A stretch of DNA of 64,000 bases from Desulfonatronum thiodismutans (GCF_000717475.1 NZ_JPIK01000005.1:95688-159687), one strand, 5' to 3'; positions 17,793 to 27,550 are shown, counted from the stretch's first letter. Translations and numbers: made by a program. Notes: generated by a model not told the origin, from the letters alone.

Positions 17793-20177
17793 ATGAATTC
17801 TGATCACACCCAGTCCCCTTTGATCCTTATCGTTGACGACGAGGCGGTGAACAGGCTGATTCTGGAGTCCAACTTGAAACGGCAGGGGTTTCGGACCATC
17901 TCCACGTCGTCGGGTCAGGAGTGCCTTGATCTGGCCCGACGGGATCAGCCGGATCTGGTACTCCTGGACATCATCATGCCCGGAATGGACGGCTTTCAGA
18001 CCTGCCAACTCCTCAAGGACGCTCCTGAAACCCGGGACATTCCAGTCATCTTCCTCTCCGCGCTCACGGATACCGGCGTGAAGACCAAGGGGTTCGAGGC
18101 CGGCGGGGTGGATTACGTCAGCAAACCCTTTGACGCCAAGGAACTCCTGGCCCGGGTGCGCACGCATCTGACGTTGCGCAATCAGGAACGACAGCTACGG
18201 GTCTATTCGGAGAAGCTTGAGGAGATGGTCGACGAGCGGACCACCAAGCTGAAGCAGGCCGAACAGGAGCTGCAACGCAATTACGACATGCAGACCGCTT
18301 TGAATCAACTGCTCCACCTTTCCTTGCAGGAGCTGCCCTTGGAGGAACTGCTGCAACAGTGTCTGGACAGCATCCTGGGCATTTCCTGGCTGACATTGCA
18401 GAATCGAGGCTGCGTCTACCTCCAGGAGGACGAAGGAAGCGTTTACCGCATGGTGGCGCAGCGCAATTTGCCGGAACACGTTCAGGACCAATGCGCGACC
18501 ATCGTTCCAGGAGAGTGCGCTTGCGGAAAGGCCATCGAGGAACAACGCGTTCTGGTGGTCCCGGATGAGGATATCGAGCACAACAAGCTTGCACCGGAAG
18601 GCGTCGAACCGCACAGTAATATCTGCGTTCCAATTCGATCCCAGCACGCGACATTGGGAGTTTTGAACCTCTATGTCCATCGGGGTGCTCGGATGACGCA
18701 GCCGGAGTCGATCTTTTTCGGGGCCGTGGCCAACACCCTGATGCAGATGATCCTCTACAAACGGGCCGAGCAGCGCATGCTGCACCATGTCCTTCACGAG
18801 CCGCTGAGCAACCTGCCCAACAGGACGGCCTTGTTGGACGGCCTGAACATGGAGATCAAACAGGCCCGCGACGTGGAAGGCTATCGATTCGCCCTGGTGT
18901 TGATTAATCTGGACCGCTTCAATCGGTTCAACGAAAGTTTGGGTTACGATCTGGGCGACAAATTGATCCTCTCCAGCATTCAGCGCATTCTTGATGAACG
19001 CAAGGCGGACGAGGACGTCTTTCACTTGGGCGGGGACGGGTTCGCCGTTTTGAACCGTCGGTTGCAAGAGGTTGCCGATCCGCTGCTCCTGGCTGAGCGG
19101 ATACTGGACAGCCTGAAGCACCCGCATCAACTTGACAACCATGAAATCCAGACCTCGGCCTCGGCCGGGGTGGTGCTCTCCGATGCCCGGTACAATCAAG
19201 GCGAGGATCTGCTACGGGACGCGGACATCGCCTTGCATTTGGCCAAGTCCCGTGGGCGGGGCCGGTTCGAGGTCTTCAGCCATGTGATGCACGAAAAAGC
19301 CAGGCAGACCATGCAGACCTTCATGGATCTGCGTTTGGCCCTGCAACGGGACGAATTCGTCCTGTTCTATCAGCCCATCATTTGTCTGACCACACGACGG
19401 ATTGTTGGGGTGGAGGCGCTGATTCGTTGGATTCACCCCGTCCGGGGCATGATCAGTCCCGCGGAATTCATTCCCTTGGCCGAGGAGACCGGATTGATCC
19501 TGCCCATGGGGCGCTGGGTCCTGGGAAAAGCTTGCCTGGATATGCGCGATTTCACCGGGAGCAAAGATTCGCCGAACTCTCCGAAGCCGTTCATGGTCAG
19601 CGTGAACTTATCCGGAAAGCAGTTCGCCCAGTCAGATCTCTACGAGCAGGTGGAGGCCGTACTCAAGGAGACCGACTTTCCTCCGGAGTGCCTCAAGCTG
19701 GAAATCACGGAAAGCGTGGTCATGGAAAACGCCGAGGCGGCCACGCGGATTCTGGCGCGCCTCAAGCGCCTGAACATCAAGATTGCCATCGACGACTTCG
19801 GCACCGGCTACTCGTCTCTCTCCTATCTGCACCGCTTTTCCGCGGACATTCTGAAGGTGGACCGCTCCTTTGTCAGCCGGATGCATCTGGGCGGCGAAAA
19901 CCTGGAAATCATTCGGACCATCGTCACTCTGGCCCAGGCGTTGAAGATGGAAGTGGTCGCGGAAGGCGTGGAAACAGAAGATGAGATGAAAAAATTGGCC
20001 GCGTTGCGCTGCGACTACGCCCAGGGGTTTTATTTCGCCAAACCCATGCCGCTGGAGCAATTGCGCGAAGGGACGTTGGACGGCCTCTCTCAGGGGGATC
20101 AATCAGCGGCCAAGGACAGGCGGGACGGTCCGCTCGATCGGCGTGAAACCCCAGGACGCCGTGATACGGACGGGTGA
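17793..20177 (+). CDS. REC-GAF-GGDEF-EAL response regulator, predicted c-di-GMP phosphodiesterase
   Basis: This 794-residue signalling protein has a receiver domain (residues 10-130; phospho-acceptor in LVLLDIIMPGMDG, lysine in VSKPFDAKE), a short coiled coil, a GAF-like sensor (about 180-320), a GGDEF domain (about 335-495) and an EAL domain (about 510-765). The GGDEF signature is HLGGDGF, missing the catalytic glutamate, so cyclase activity is unlikely. The EAL domain keeps VEALIRW, SVNLSGKQF, KLEITES, IDDFGTGYSSLSYL, LKVDRSF and AEGVETEDE, so it should hydrolyse c-di-GMP. GGAGGG before the ATG at 17793 decides the start. No cognate histidine kinase is adjacent. Confidence 0.93.
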   Translation: MNSDHTQSPLILIVDDEAVNRLILESNLKRQGFRTISTSSGQECLDLARRDQPDLVLLDIIMPGMDGFQTCQLLKDAPETRDIPVIFLSALTDTGVKTKGFEAGGVDYVSKPFDAKELLARVRTHLTLRNQERQLRVYSEKLEEMVDERTTKLKQAEQELQRNYDMQTALNQLLHLSLQELPLEELLQQCLDSILGISWLTLQNRGCVYLQEDEGSVYRMVAQRNLPEHVQDQCATIVPGECACGKAIEEQRVLVVPDEDIEHNKLAPEGVEPHSNICVPIRSQHATLGVLNLYVHRGARMTQPESIFFGAVANTLMQMILYKRAEQRMLHHVLHEPLSNLPNRTALLDGLNMEIKQARDVEGYRFALVLINLDRFNRFNESLGYDLGDKLILSSIQRILDERKADEDVFHLGGDGFAVLNRRLQEVADPLLLAERILDSLKHPHQLDNHEIQTSASAGVVLSDARYNQGEDLLRDADIALHLAKSRGRGRFEVFSHVMHEKARQTMQTFMDLRLALQRDEFVLFYQPIICLTTRRIVGVEALIRWIHPVRGMISPAEFIPLAEETGLILPMGRWVLGKACLDMRDFTGSKDSPNSPKPFMVSVNLSGKQFAQSDLYEQVEAVLKETDFPPECLKLEITESVVMENAEAATRILARLKRLNIKIAIDDFGTGYSSLSYLHRFSADILKVDRSFVSRMHLGGENLEIIRTIVTLAQALKMEVVAEGVETEDEMKKLAALRCDYAQGFYFAKPMPLEQLREGTLDGLSQGDQSAAKDRRDGPLDRRETPGRRDTDG

Positions 20178-20249
20178 TCCCGTTTCTATTTCCGGCCATT
20201 ATTTCGGCTTGCCCCAATGGGCTATGCGGGGTAAGGAAACCCCCTCATC

Positions 20250-22049
20250 ATGATTGACCAGAAAAACATTCGCAACTTCAGCATCATCGCGCACATTGAC
20301 CACGGAAAATCCACCCTGGCCGACCGCATTCTGCAGATCTCCGGCCTCGTGGACGCCCGCCAGATGAAAGAGCAGTACCTGGACCGGCTGGACCTGGAGC
20401 GGGAGCGGGGCATCACCATCAAGGCCCAGAGCGTGCGCATCCCCTATAAGGCCAAGGACGGACGCGAGTACATCCTGAACCTGATCGACACCCCCGGACA
20501 CGTGGACTTCAGCTACGAAGTCTCCCGCAGCCTGGTGGCCTGCGAAGGCGCCCTGCTGGTGGTGGACGCCTCCCAGGGGGTCGAGGCCCAGAGCTTGGCC
20601 AACGCCTACTTGGCCCTGGAAAACAACCTGGAGATCATTCCGGTCCTGAACAAGATCGACCTGCCCAGCGCGGAACCGGAGCGGATAAAGACCGAGATCG
20701 AGGAAGTGATCGGCCTGGACTGCCGGGACGCGCTGATGATCAGCGCCAAGACCGGGCAGGGTGTTCCGGAAGTTCTGGAACGGATCATCACCGACCTGCC
20801 GCCGCCCAAGGGTGAAGAGAACGCCTCGCTCAAGGCCTTGATCTTCGACTCCTGGTACGACACCTACCTCGGGGTGGTGATTCTGTTTCGGGTCATGGAC
20901 GGTCGGATTCGCAACGGTCAGTTCATCCTGCTGCATTCCAACAAGGCCAGGTTCGAGGTCACCAAGCTGGGAGTTTTTTCCCCCGAGCCCCTGGCCGTGG
21001 ACGAACTCGGACCGGGCGAGGTCGGCTTCCTCTGCGCCGGGATCAAGAACCTGACCGACGCCCGGGTCGGTGACACCATCACGGACCCGGACAATCCGAC
21101 CCTCACGCCCCTGCCCGGGTTCAAGAAAATCACGGCCATGGTCTTTTGCGGGATGTATCCGGTGGAGCCCAATGAATACGGCTCGCTCAAATATTCCCTG
21201 GAAAAGTTGCAGCTCAACGACGCGGCCTTCTCCTTTGAGCCGGAAACCTCTCATGCCCTGGGATTCGGCTTCCGCTGCGGCTTTCTTGGGCTGTTGCACA
21301 TGGAGATCATCCAGGAACGATTGGAGCGGGAGTTCCAGGCCCGGCTGCTGGTCACCGCGCCCTCGGTGATCTACGAGGTCAAGACCTTGGAGGGCGAGAC
21401 CCTCTCCGTGGACAATCCCAGCAAGCTGCCCCCGCTGAACAAGATCGAATTCATCGCCGAGCCCTACGTGCACATGGAGGTCCACGTTCCCAATGAGTAT
21501 CTGGGCGCGGTGCTGGCCCTGTGCGAGGAGTGCCGGGGCAAGCAGAAGGATCTCCGCTTTCTGTCCTCCACCAGGGTCATCGTGACCTACGAACTGCCTT
21601 TCGCGGAAATCGTGTACGATTTTTTCGACCGGCTCAAGTCCGTAACCCGCGGCTACGCCTCCCTGGATTACGAGTTCATTGATTTCAGGCCCTCGGAACT
21701 GGTCAAGCTGGACATCCTGATCAACAACGAAGGCGTGGACGCCCTGTCCATCATCGTACACAAGGACAAGGCCTACGCTCAGGGACGGGAACTGGCCAGC
21801 CGCCTACGCCAGGTCATTCCCCGCCAGTTGTTCGAGGTGGTCATTCAGGCCGCCATCGGGCAGCGGGTCATCGCCAAGGAACGCATCGCGCCGATGCGCA
21901 AAAACGTCACGGCCAAGTGCTATGGCGGCGACATCACCCGCAAGCGCAAGCTTCTGGAAAAGCAGAAGGAAGGGAAGCGGCGCATGAAACGGATGGGCAA
22001 CATCGACATTCCCCAGGAAGCCTTCCTGGCCGTGTTGCGCAAGGAATAG
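20250..22049 (+). CDS. lepA: Elongation factor 4 (LepA)
   Basis: LepA is a ribosomal GTPase that back-translocates or remodels stalled ribosomes and aids initiation. The protein has 599 residues, the normal length. G1 is [16 protein letters not shown]2 [11 protein letters not shown]3 [12 protein letters not shown] and G4 [11 protein letters not shown]. The LepA-specific C-terminal domain is present with [18 protein letters not shown] and [10 protein letters not shown]. The ATG is preceded by AAGGAAA. It is followed within 20 bases by the first of two signal peptidase genes, a common lepA-lepB pairing. Confidence 0.97.
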   Translation: MIDQKNIRNFSIIAHIDHGKSTLADRILQISGLVDARQMKEQYLDRLDLERERGITIKAQSVRIPYKAKDGREYILNLIDTPGHVDFSYEVSRSLVACEGALLVVDASQGVEAQSLANAYLALENNLEIIPVLNKIDLPSAEPERIKTEIEEVIGLDCRDALMISAKTGQGVPEVLERIITDLPPPKGEENASLKALIFDSWYDTYLGVVILFRVMDGRIRNGQFILLHSNKARFEVTKLGVFSPEPLAVDELGPGEVGFLCAGIKNLTDARVGDTITDPDNPTLTPLPGFKKITAMVFCGMYPVEPNEYGSLKYSLEKLQLNDAAFSFEPETSHALGFGFRCGFLGLLHMEIIQERLEREFQARLLVTAPSVIYEVKTLEGETLSVDNPSKLPPLNKIEFIAEPYVHMEVHVPNEYLGAVLALCEECRGKQKDLRFLSSTRVIVTYELPFAEIVYDFFDRLKSVTRGYASLDYEFIDFRPSELVKLDILINNEGVDALSIIVHKDKAYAQGRELASRLRQVIPRQLFEVVIQAAIGQRVIAKERIAPMRKNVTAKCYGGDITRKRKLLEKQKEGKRRMKRMGNIDIPQEAFLAVLRKE

Positions 22050-22067
22050 GACATTTAAGGAGTCTTC

Positions 22068-22667
22068 ATGAACCCCCGCTGGCAAACCGCGCTCAAGGAA
22101 TATTCCGAGGCCCTGATCATCGCACTGATCCTGGCTTTGATCATTCGCACGTTCATCATTCAAGCCTTCAAGATCCCCTCCGGCTCCATGCTGGAGACCC
22201 TGCAGATCGGAGACCGCCTGTTCGTGACCAAATTCGCCTACGACATCAAAGCACCCTTCACGGACTGGAGCATCCTCTCGACCCAGGACCCTGAACACGG
22301 TGACGTGATCGTCTTCCGCTACCCGGAGGATCCGTCCAAGGACTTTATCAAGCGCGTGACCGCGCTACCCGGGGACGAGGTGGAAGTGCGGGATCAGACC
22401 CTGTACATCAACGGCGAAGTGGTGGACGAGCCCTATCTGACCCTGCACCCCGGTCCGACACGGGTCCATTTCGGGCCGCGAACCGTGCCCGAGGATCACT
22501 ACTTTGTCCTGGGCGACAACCGGTTTAATTCCCATGACTCCCGGTTCTGGGGGTTCGTGCCTAGGTCGCAGATCCGAGGCAAGGCGTGGCGGATATACTG
22601 GTCCGCCAATCCGCGCTGGTTTTTGAGCGACGTACGCTGGAACCGGGTTGGCCAGCGGATTGAGTAG
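22068..22667 (+). CDS. lepB: Signal peptidase I (first copy)
   Basis: Signal peptidase I removes signal peptides from Sec and Tat exported proteins at the periplasmic face. The product has 199 residues with one N-terminal transmembrane helix (ALIIALILALIIRTFIIQAF). The catalytic serine is in KIPSGSMLETL (about residue 42), the general-base lysine in FIKRVTALPGDEVEV (about 93), and box E is GDNRFNSHDSRFWGFV. TTAAGGAG precedes the ATG. The protein is compact, without the large insert seen in E. coli LepB. Confidence 0.95.
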   Translation: MNPRWQTALKEYSEALIIALILALIIRTFIIQAFKIPSGSMLETLQIGDRLFVTKFAYDIKAPFTDWSILSTQDPEHGDVIVFRYPEDPSKDFIKRVTALPGDEVEVRDQTLYINGEVVDEPYLTLHPGPTRVHFGPRTVPEDHYFVLGDNRFNSHDSRFWGFVPRSQIRGKAWRIYWSANPRWFLSDVRWNRVGQRIE

Positions 22668-22680
22668 AGCTGTTTCGCGC

Positions 22681-23352
22681 ATGTCCAAATCCCTGGCTAC
22701 CACCCTGGGGGAATACGCCAAGGCTATTCTCCTGGCCGTGGTCCTGGCCCTGCTGATCCGGTCCTTCGTGGTCCAGGCCTTCAAGATTCCCTCTGGCTCC
22801 ATGCTGGATACCCTCCTGGTCGGCGACCATCTCCTGGTCACCAAGTTCGCCTACGACGTGAAGATTCCGCTGACCGGGGCCGTCATTGAGTTGGACGAAC
22901 CGGAGCGCGGGGATATCGTGGTGTTTTTGTTCGGTCAGGACGTTCCCGTCTTTACCGAGGAGCCGGCCCGGTGGTTGCAATGCTCCCTGCCCGGTCTGGC
23001 CGACGAGGCCTGCCCCCAGGACTTCATCAAGCGTGTCGTCGGCCTGCCCGGCGACATCGTGGAAATCCGTCGGAAACGAGTTCTGGTCAATGGGCGCGAG
23101 CTGGACGAGCCCTACGTCCAGTTCCGGGACGCCACACTCCGCGACGTCCAACCCAGAGATCGTCTCGGCCCGCTCAAGGTTCCCGAGGGTAAATACTTCG
23201 TGCTGGGCGACAACCGTGACGAATCGTTGGATTCCCGGTTCTGGGGGTTCGTGGATCGGGAGCGGATCAAGGGCAAGGCTTGGCGGATCTACTGGTCCTG
23301 GGAGGCGGGGAAAGGACCCCGCTGGGAGCGGGTGGGCCGCATATTACAATAA
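22681..23352 (+). CDS. lepB: Signal peptidase I (second copy)
   Basis: This is a tandem paralogue of the preceding gene, 223 residues long, with the same layout: a transmembrane helix, SGSMLDTLLVGDHLLVTKFAYD near residue 40, lysine in FIKRVVGLPGDIVEI and GDNRDESLDSRFWGFV. It carries an extra loop between boxes C and D (PVFTEEPARWLQCSLPGLAD, with two cysteines overall) that the first copy lacks. Both active-site residues are intact, so both copies should work. The ATG at 22681 lacks a strong ribosome-binding site; a TTG at 22648 would start inside the first copy and is less likely. Overlapping or tight spacing suggests translational coupling. Confidence 0.93.
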   Translation: MSKSLATTLGEYAKAILLAVVLALLIRSFVVQAFKIPSGSMLDTLLVGDHLLVTKFAYDVKIPLTGAVIELDEPERGDIVVFLFGQDVPVFTEEPARWLQCSLPGLADEACPQDFIKRVVGLPGDIVEIRRKRVLVNGRELDEPYVQFRDATLRDVQPRDRLGPLKVPEGKYFVLGDNRDESLDSRFWGFVDRERIKGKAWRIYWSWEAGKGPRWERVGRILQ

Positions 23353-23376
23353 GCCGACGACCTAAACGGGAGGACC

Positions 23377-24918
23377 ATGCTGGCCAAAATCGCCACCACC
23401 GCGCTGATGGGCATTGAGGCCTTTCACGTGGAGTTGGAAGTGGATTTCGCCCGCCAGGGCATGCCTTCGTTCACCATGGTCGGCTTGGCCGAGGGCGCGG
23501 TACGGGAGAGCAAGGAGCGGGTTTTCGCGGCATTGAAGAACACCGGCTTCAAGCTGCCCCCGGCCCGGATCACCGTGAACCTGGCCCCGGCGGACATGCG
23601 CAAGGAAGGCAGCGCCTACGACCTGCCCCTGGCGGTGGGTCTGCTCACCGGGGTGGAAGTGCTGCGCCAGGAACAGGTTCAGGACTTTTTCCTGGCTGGC
23701 GAGCTGTCCCTCAACGGCGAACTCAAGCCCGTGTCCGGCATTCTTCCGCTGGCCTTGAAGGCCCGGGCCCAGGGAGCAAGAGGGCTGATCGTCCCCGCGG
23801 ACAACGCCCAGGAAGCGGCGGTGGTCAAGGAATTGTCCGTGTACGGGGCGGAGAGTCTGGCCCAGGCCGTGCGCTTCCTGCTGGGCGAGGAAGCCATCCC
23901 CGAGGCGGTCTGCGATTTGGACGAACTCTGGAAAAATCGCACCAAGTCGATCCTGGACTTCAGCGAGGTCAAGGGCCAGGAGCACGCCAAGCGGGCCATT
24001 GAAATCGCCGCCGCGGGAAATCACAACCTCCTCTTCCTCGGCCCTCCGGGGAGCGGCAAGACCATGCTGGCCAAACGGCTGCCTTCGATATTGCCGGCCC
24101 TGGAGTTCGAGGAAGCCCTCGAAGTGACTAAGATCTACAGCGTGGCCGGGATGCTTTCCAAGGACCAGCCGCTGGTGGTGATTCGTCCGTTTCGCTCCCC
24201 GCACCACACCATTTCCGACGCCGGGTTGATCGGCGGGGGCCACTACCCCAGGCCGGGTGAGGTCTCTCTGGCCCATCGCGGCGTGCTCTTTCTGGATGAA
24301 CTGCCGGAATTCAAGAAGCATGTCCTGGAAGTGCTGCGGCAACCTTTGGAAGACGGTTTGGTGACCATTTCCCGCGCCGCCATGTCCCTGACCTATCCAG
24401 CGGACCTGATGCTCGTGGCGGCCATGAATCCCTGCCCCTGCGGCTACCTCACCGATGAACAGCACCAGTGCACCTGCTCGCCGCAGCAGATCCAGCGCTA
24501 CCGCTCCCGCCTCTCCGGGCCGCTTCTGGACCGGATCGATCTGCACGTGGAAGTCCCGGCAGTACCCTACAAAGAACTCCGCAGACAACGTGGCTCCCGC
24601 GATTCCGCGGCCATGCTCGAAAGCATCGAAAAGGCCAGGGCCTTGCAGTACCAACGCTTTCGCGACTCTCCCCTGCTGACCAACAGCGACCTGGATGGAA
24701 AGTGGCTGAATTCGTTCTGCCCGCTGGGCGACGCGGAGCATCATTTTCTGGGGGCCGCAGTGCAGCGATTGAGCCTCAGCGCCAGGGCCTACACCCGCGT
24801 CCTGCGCATCGCCCGGACCATCGCGGACCTCGAAGGGACGGAGACGCTGTCGTCCGACCACTTGGCCGAGGCCATCAATTACCGCACCCTGGACCGACAA
24901 GCCCAGACGTGGTCCTGA
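23377..24918 (+). CDS. YifB/ComM-family Mg-chelatase-like AAA+ ATPase
   Basis: This 513-residue protein has the ComM/YifB layout: an N-terminal ChlI-like S5 fold (AKIATTALMGIEAFHVELEVDF, GLAEGAVRESKERV), a central AAA+ domain with Walker A GPPGSGKTMLAKRL (about 225) and Walker B GVLFLDELPEF (about 305), and a C-terminal ChlI domain. ComM proteins are hexameric helicases that promote branch migration during natural transformation. YifB homologues in non-competent species have unclear roles. The AGGAG-like site GGGAGGACC precedes the ATG. Confidence 0.93.
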   Translation: MLAKIATTALMGIEAFHVELEVDFARQGMPSFTMVGLAEGAVRESKERVFAALKNTGFKLPPARITVNLAPADMRKEGSAYDLPLAVGLLTGVEVLRQEQVQDFFLAGELSLNGELKPVSGILPLALKARAQGARGLIVPADNAQEAAVVKELSVYGAESLAQAVRFLLGEEAIPEAVCDLDELWKNRTKSILDFSEVKGQEHAKRAIEIAAAGNHNLLFLGPPGSGKTMLAKRLPSILPALEFEEALEVTKIYSVAGMLSKDQPLVVIRPFRSPHHTISDAGLIGGGHYPRPGEVSLAHRGVLFLDELPEFKKHVLEVLRQPLEDGLVTISRAAMSLTYPADLMLVAAMNPCPCGYLTDEQHQCTCSPQQIQRYRSRLSGPLLDRIDLHVEVPAVPYKELRRQRGSRDSAAMLESIEKARALQYQRFRDSPLLTNSDLDGKWLNSFCPLGDAEHHFLGAAVQRLSLSARAYTRVLRIARTIADLEGTETLSSDHLAEAINYRTLDRQAQTWS

Positions 24919-25007
24919 TGGGGGCCTGATCCGGATAAAGCCAGGGATTGGCCTGGAGCTTGCGCTATAAATCGGTTCAAAATCTTCCCCATAACCAAGT
25001 GCCGCCC

Positions 25008-25922
25008 ATGACCTCAGCCCTGAGCATCACCAATTTGAGCACCATCCAAAGCCTTTTGGGGGATGCCCAGGATTTGCGCGCCAAGTTGATCATCTCGCCG
25101 GATCGAGAGCACGGCGGCCGACTCGACGTCACCGGCGTCCTACGCGAAATAGGCGTCAATGATCTGATCATCGAGATATCCGGGCAAAGTGCCAACCCAG
25201 CCTGGGTCGGACACAAGGTTATCTGTTACTTCAAAGCTCGTGACCATGTCAGGAAGACGGACATCTTTTACAATTTCACTTCTCCGGTTCTGGATGTCGC
25301 CGGCTCCAGTTCCAACTCCATTCTGGTCTTGGAGAAACCCTCCGTACTGGACATCGGCCAACGCCGGTCAAATATTCGTCTGGATCCAGCCACGGGCGAC
25401 ATTCTGAACTTTTCGCTTTGGGAAGAAGGAAAGATGGTCTTTCGGTGCCCCAAGGCCGACCGAGCCAAACTGCGTCCGCCCATCGTCGGAGGGCAGCACT
25501 TCGAACAAGGCTTGGTAATCGTTCAAGACGTTTCCGCGGGTGGTCTTAGGATACGGCTGACCGCGAAGCTACTCAAAGACATTTCCAACGAAACCCTTTC
25601 GGAAAATAGGGGGGCCGCCGCGGAGGGCAAGTCGGAGAGCCCTGCCGCGTGGGCCAAAGGTGATAGACTGGTCATCTGGCTTGTCTTGAGCGAGCAGGCC
25701 GATAGCGGCCATCAGGTCGTTTGGCTGAAAGGGAGAATCACTTACGGACGAAAAGATTATTTGAACAAAGACATGGAAATCGGGGTGGAATTCACCCACC
25801 ACGGGAAAAATGACCCGAGCGGCAAGATCGTCTGGAACCCGGTGCGTGAGAACGATATTCAGGAATTGGGAGCCTGGGTCTATCAGCGATACCTAGAACG
25901 ATTTCGTCGAGGAATCGTTTAA
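25008..25922 (+). CDS. PilZ-domain protein
   Basis: A 304-residue protein with an N-terminal YcgR-like beta domain (RGGRLDV-type strands, HKVICYFKARD) and a C-terminal PilZ domain. The c-di-GMP binding elements are the RRSNIRLDP stretch (RxxxR motif, about residue 119) and VQDVSAGGLRIR (D/NxSxxG, about 170). Inference: a c-di-GMP receptor, possibly acting on motility. It is not next to flagellar genes. The frame extends back to a TTG at 24948; I favour the ATG at 25008, but ribosome-binding sites are weak for both. A bidirectional terminator follows. Confidence 0.8.
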   Translation: MTSALSITNLSTIQSLLGDAQDLRAKLIISPDREHGGRLDVTGVLREIGVNDLIIEISGQSANPAWVGHKVICYFKARDHVRKTDIFYNFTSPVLDVAGSSSNSILVLEKPSVLDIGQRRSNIRLDPATGDILNFSLWEEGKMVFRCPKADRAKLRPPIVGGQHFEQGLVIVQDVSAGGLRIRLTAKLLKDISNETLSENRGAAAEGKSESPAAWAKGDRLVIWLVLSEQADSGHQVVWLKGRITYGRKDYLNKDMEIGVEFTHHGKNDPSGKIVWNPVRENDIQELGAWVYQRYLERFRRGIV

Positions 25923-25963
25923 CGGACCTCTTTGAAGACGGAACCTATCCTTGCGATCTCATG

Positions 25964-26002
25964 AAAAAAGCCGCGCAAGAATGAGAACTTGCGTGGCTTT
26001 TT
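25964..26002. terminator. Bidirectional Rho-independent terminator
   Basis: A strong stem (AAAAAGCCGCGCAAG pairing with CTTGCGTGGCTTTTT, one G-T wobble) with an 8-base loop lies between the convergent PilZ gene and CheY-like gene. Six A on the left and five T on the right allow termination on both strands. Confidence 0.9.
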
Positions 26003-26097
26003 ATGAGCAAAGAGGGGCGTCGTGCTGGGGGAACATTCGGTCGACTCCGGGGAGCGGGAAGGGTAGATTGAAAAGATGGCCTGGAAGCGAGGAAAAA

Positions 26098-26496
26098 TCA
26101 GATTCGCAGGCCGGTGTTGCGAATGACTTCCAAAAGCAGGCTTTTGTCGATGGGTTTGACCAGATACGAGCTGGCGCCGCCCTTGTAGTAGGCATCCACG
26201 ACATTTTTCGGATCACCCAGGGCCGTGAGCATGATCACCCGGGTTTCGTCCTTGGGGCTGATGTTTTGGGAGCGTTCGTATTCTCTGATTTCCATCAAGG
26301 CTTGTTGGCCGTCCTTGATGGGCATCATGATGTCCATCAAGACCAGATCGTAAGGCTGTCCTTCCTCGTAGGCCATTTTGAAAGCTTGAACCGCTTCTTC
26401 ACCATTGACCGCCAAATCGCACTGCGCGTAGGGCTTGACGATCCGCTGAAGCATCAATCTGCTGGTAAAGTCGTCCTCCACGATCAGAAAGCGCAT
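26098..26496 (-). CDS. CheY-like single-domain response regulator
   Basis: The 132-residue product is a stand-alone receiver domain. The acidic pocket is VEDDFTS near the N terminus, the phospho-acceptor aspartate is in DLVLMDIMMPIKDG (about residue 56), the conserved threonine/serine is in IMLTALGD, and the lysine is in YLVKPIDKS. There is no output domain, so it must act through protein contacts. GAGGTGGG precedes the ATG. No kinase is near. Confidence 0.93.
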   Translation of the reverse strand: MRFLIVEDDFTSRLMLQRIVKPYAQCDLAVNGEEAVQAFKMAYEEGQPYDLVLMDIMMPIKDGQQALMEIREYERSQNISPKDETRVIMLTALGDPKNVVDAYYKGGASSYLVKPIDKSLLLEVIRNTGLRI

Positions 26497-26628
26497 ATAC
26501 CCACCTCGTTGGTTTTCTCGTCAGTCGAGCATGTTGATGGAAAAGAGCCCTACCCCATGTCTTACCCTGCCGCAAGCTGGTAGGCATTTTTCGCATCTCG
26601 TCGGGAAAGCGTGGAACAGTTCGGACAC

Positions 26629-26659
26629 AAAAAAACCCCGTCTGTTTCAGACGGGGTTT
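26629..26659 (-). terminator. Terminator downstream of tRNA-Asn
   Basis: A 12-bp perfect stem (AAACCCCGTCTG / CAGACGGGGTTT, 26633-26644 with 26648-26659) with a TTT loop is followed on the minus strand by a run of T residues. It lies nine bases beyond the tRNA-Asn CCA end. Confidence 0.92.
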
Positions 26660-26667
26660 GATTGTCA

Positions 26668-26743
26668 TGGCTCCCCGGGACGGACTTGAACCGCCAACCT
26701 AGTGGTTAACAGCCACCCGCTCTGCCGATTGAGCTACCAGGGA
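26668..26743 (-). tRNA. tRNA-Asn (GTT)
   Basis: A full 76-base cloverleaf reads on the minus strand. The acceptor stem TCCCTGG pairs with CCGGGGA (one T-G), the anticodon loop is CTGTTAA with anticodon GTT, the T-loop is GTTCAAGTC, and the CCA end is encoded. Confidence 0.97.
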
Positions 26744-26762
26744 ATGCGTTGAAGGAAAGGTG

Positions 26763-26789
26763 TTTATATCAGGCTCTTCCTCTCGTCAA
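26763..26789 (-). promoter_or_regulatory. Candidate sigma-70 promoter for tRNA-Asn
   Basis: On the minus strand TTGACG (26789-26784) and TATAAA (26768-26763) are separated by a short 15-base spacer, 19 bases before the tRNA 5' end. It overlaps the torD-like stop codon. The boxes are good and the spacing is below optimum. Confidence 0.4.
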
Positions 26790-27523
26790 GTGATGGAGAC
26801 GGAGAAGGGAAATTTTTCATCTTTGGTGCATTCGGTCAAAACGACAAGAATCGTCGCCGCGAGGTGAAACAAAGGGGAGGCCTGGGCCTCGATCATCCGC
26901 CTTTGCAGTTCGCCGACCCAAGACGAAAGCATTTGGCGGGCGAATTCGGAGGGTGATTCGCCAGGTGACCCGCCAAGTGACTCCATGGGCGCGGAACTCG
27001 TGGCGCACAAGTCGTCCGTTGATGAGTCGGGCGATGAAGTCGGCGACAAAGCCCGTGGTGGATGATGTTCCGGGATAAGGGCCATCAGGTAGGCCAACTC
27101 AATGGCAATGTGATCCGGAGGCATGCCCAGCGACGCATCGACCTTCAGGCCGGCCCGGTCCAGTCGGGACTGCATGGCCACGGCCGGTTCGCCCATCATC
27201 AGGCCTTCGCCGGTGTAACACGACTGGCTCAAGGGGACGCCCGCGCCGCCGCGATGGTTCACGAACAGCCGGACGTACTCCGCTTCCAGGTTCTCGGGCG
27301 TCATGTCCGGGGCTTGCTTGTCGGCCAGGGCGAGCACGTGGTCGGCACGGTCGAGCAGGACGCCGTCGATCAGCCCTCGGGACTCCAGGAACAGGAGGAT
27401 TCCGGCCAATTTAGGCAGGCAATCGGTTCGGACCTGGGACCACTGACCCCCGTCGGCTCCCCGGAAGACCCAGGCCACGGCCTCCAGTCCCCACAGCAAT
27501 GTGCGGCGTGCATCCTCACTCAT
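26786..27523 (-). CDS. TorD/DmsD-family molecular chaperone
   Basis: A 245-residue all-helical protein of the TorD family, which protects and delivers cofactor-containing redox enzymes (DMSO/TMAO reductases, formate dehydrogenases) before Tat export. Marker segments are EAEYVRLFVNHRGG (EYxxLF type, about residue 80) and GMPPDHIAIELAYLMALI (PPDHI/ELxFM signature, about 135). The partner enzyme is not in the window. FdhD is encoded 12 kb away, so a formate dehydrogenase is one candidate. A serine-rich stretch (SPTSSPDSSTDD) interrupts the C-terminal third and is probably a disordered loop. Confidence 0.88.
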   Translation of the reverse strand: MSEDARRTLLWGLEAVAWVFRGADGGQWSQVRTDCLPKLAGILLFLESRGLIDGVLLDRADHVLALADKQAPDMTPENLEAEYVRLFVNHRGGAGVPLSQSCYTGEGLMMGEPAVAMQSRLDRAGLKVDASLGMPPDHIAIELAYLMALIPEHHPPRALSPTSSPDSSTDDLCATSSAPMESLGGSPGESPSEFARQMLSSWVGELQRRMIEAQASPLFHLAATILVVLTECTKDEKFPFSVSIT

Positions 27524-27550
27524 TTTGAAAATACCTCGTGAAGGTTTCTG

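Noticed and set aside
20199..21761. A 520-codon open frame antisense to lepA
   Set aside because: It mirrors lepA codon periodicity and has no recognisable motif or ribosome-binding site.
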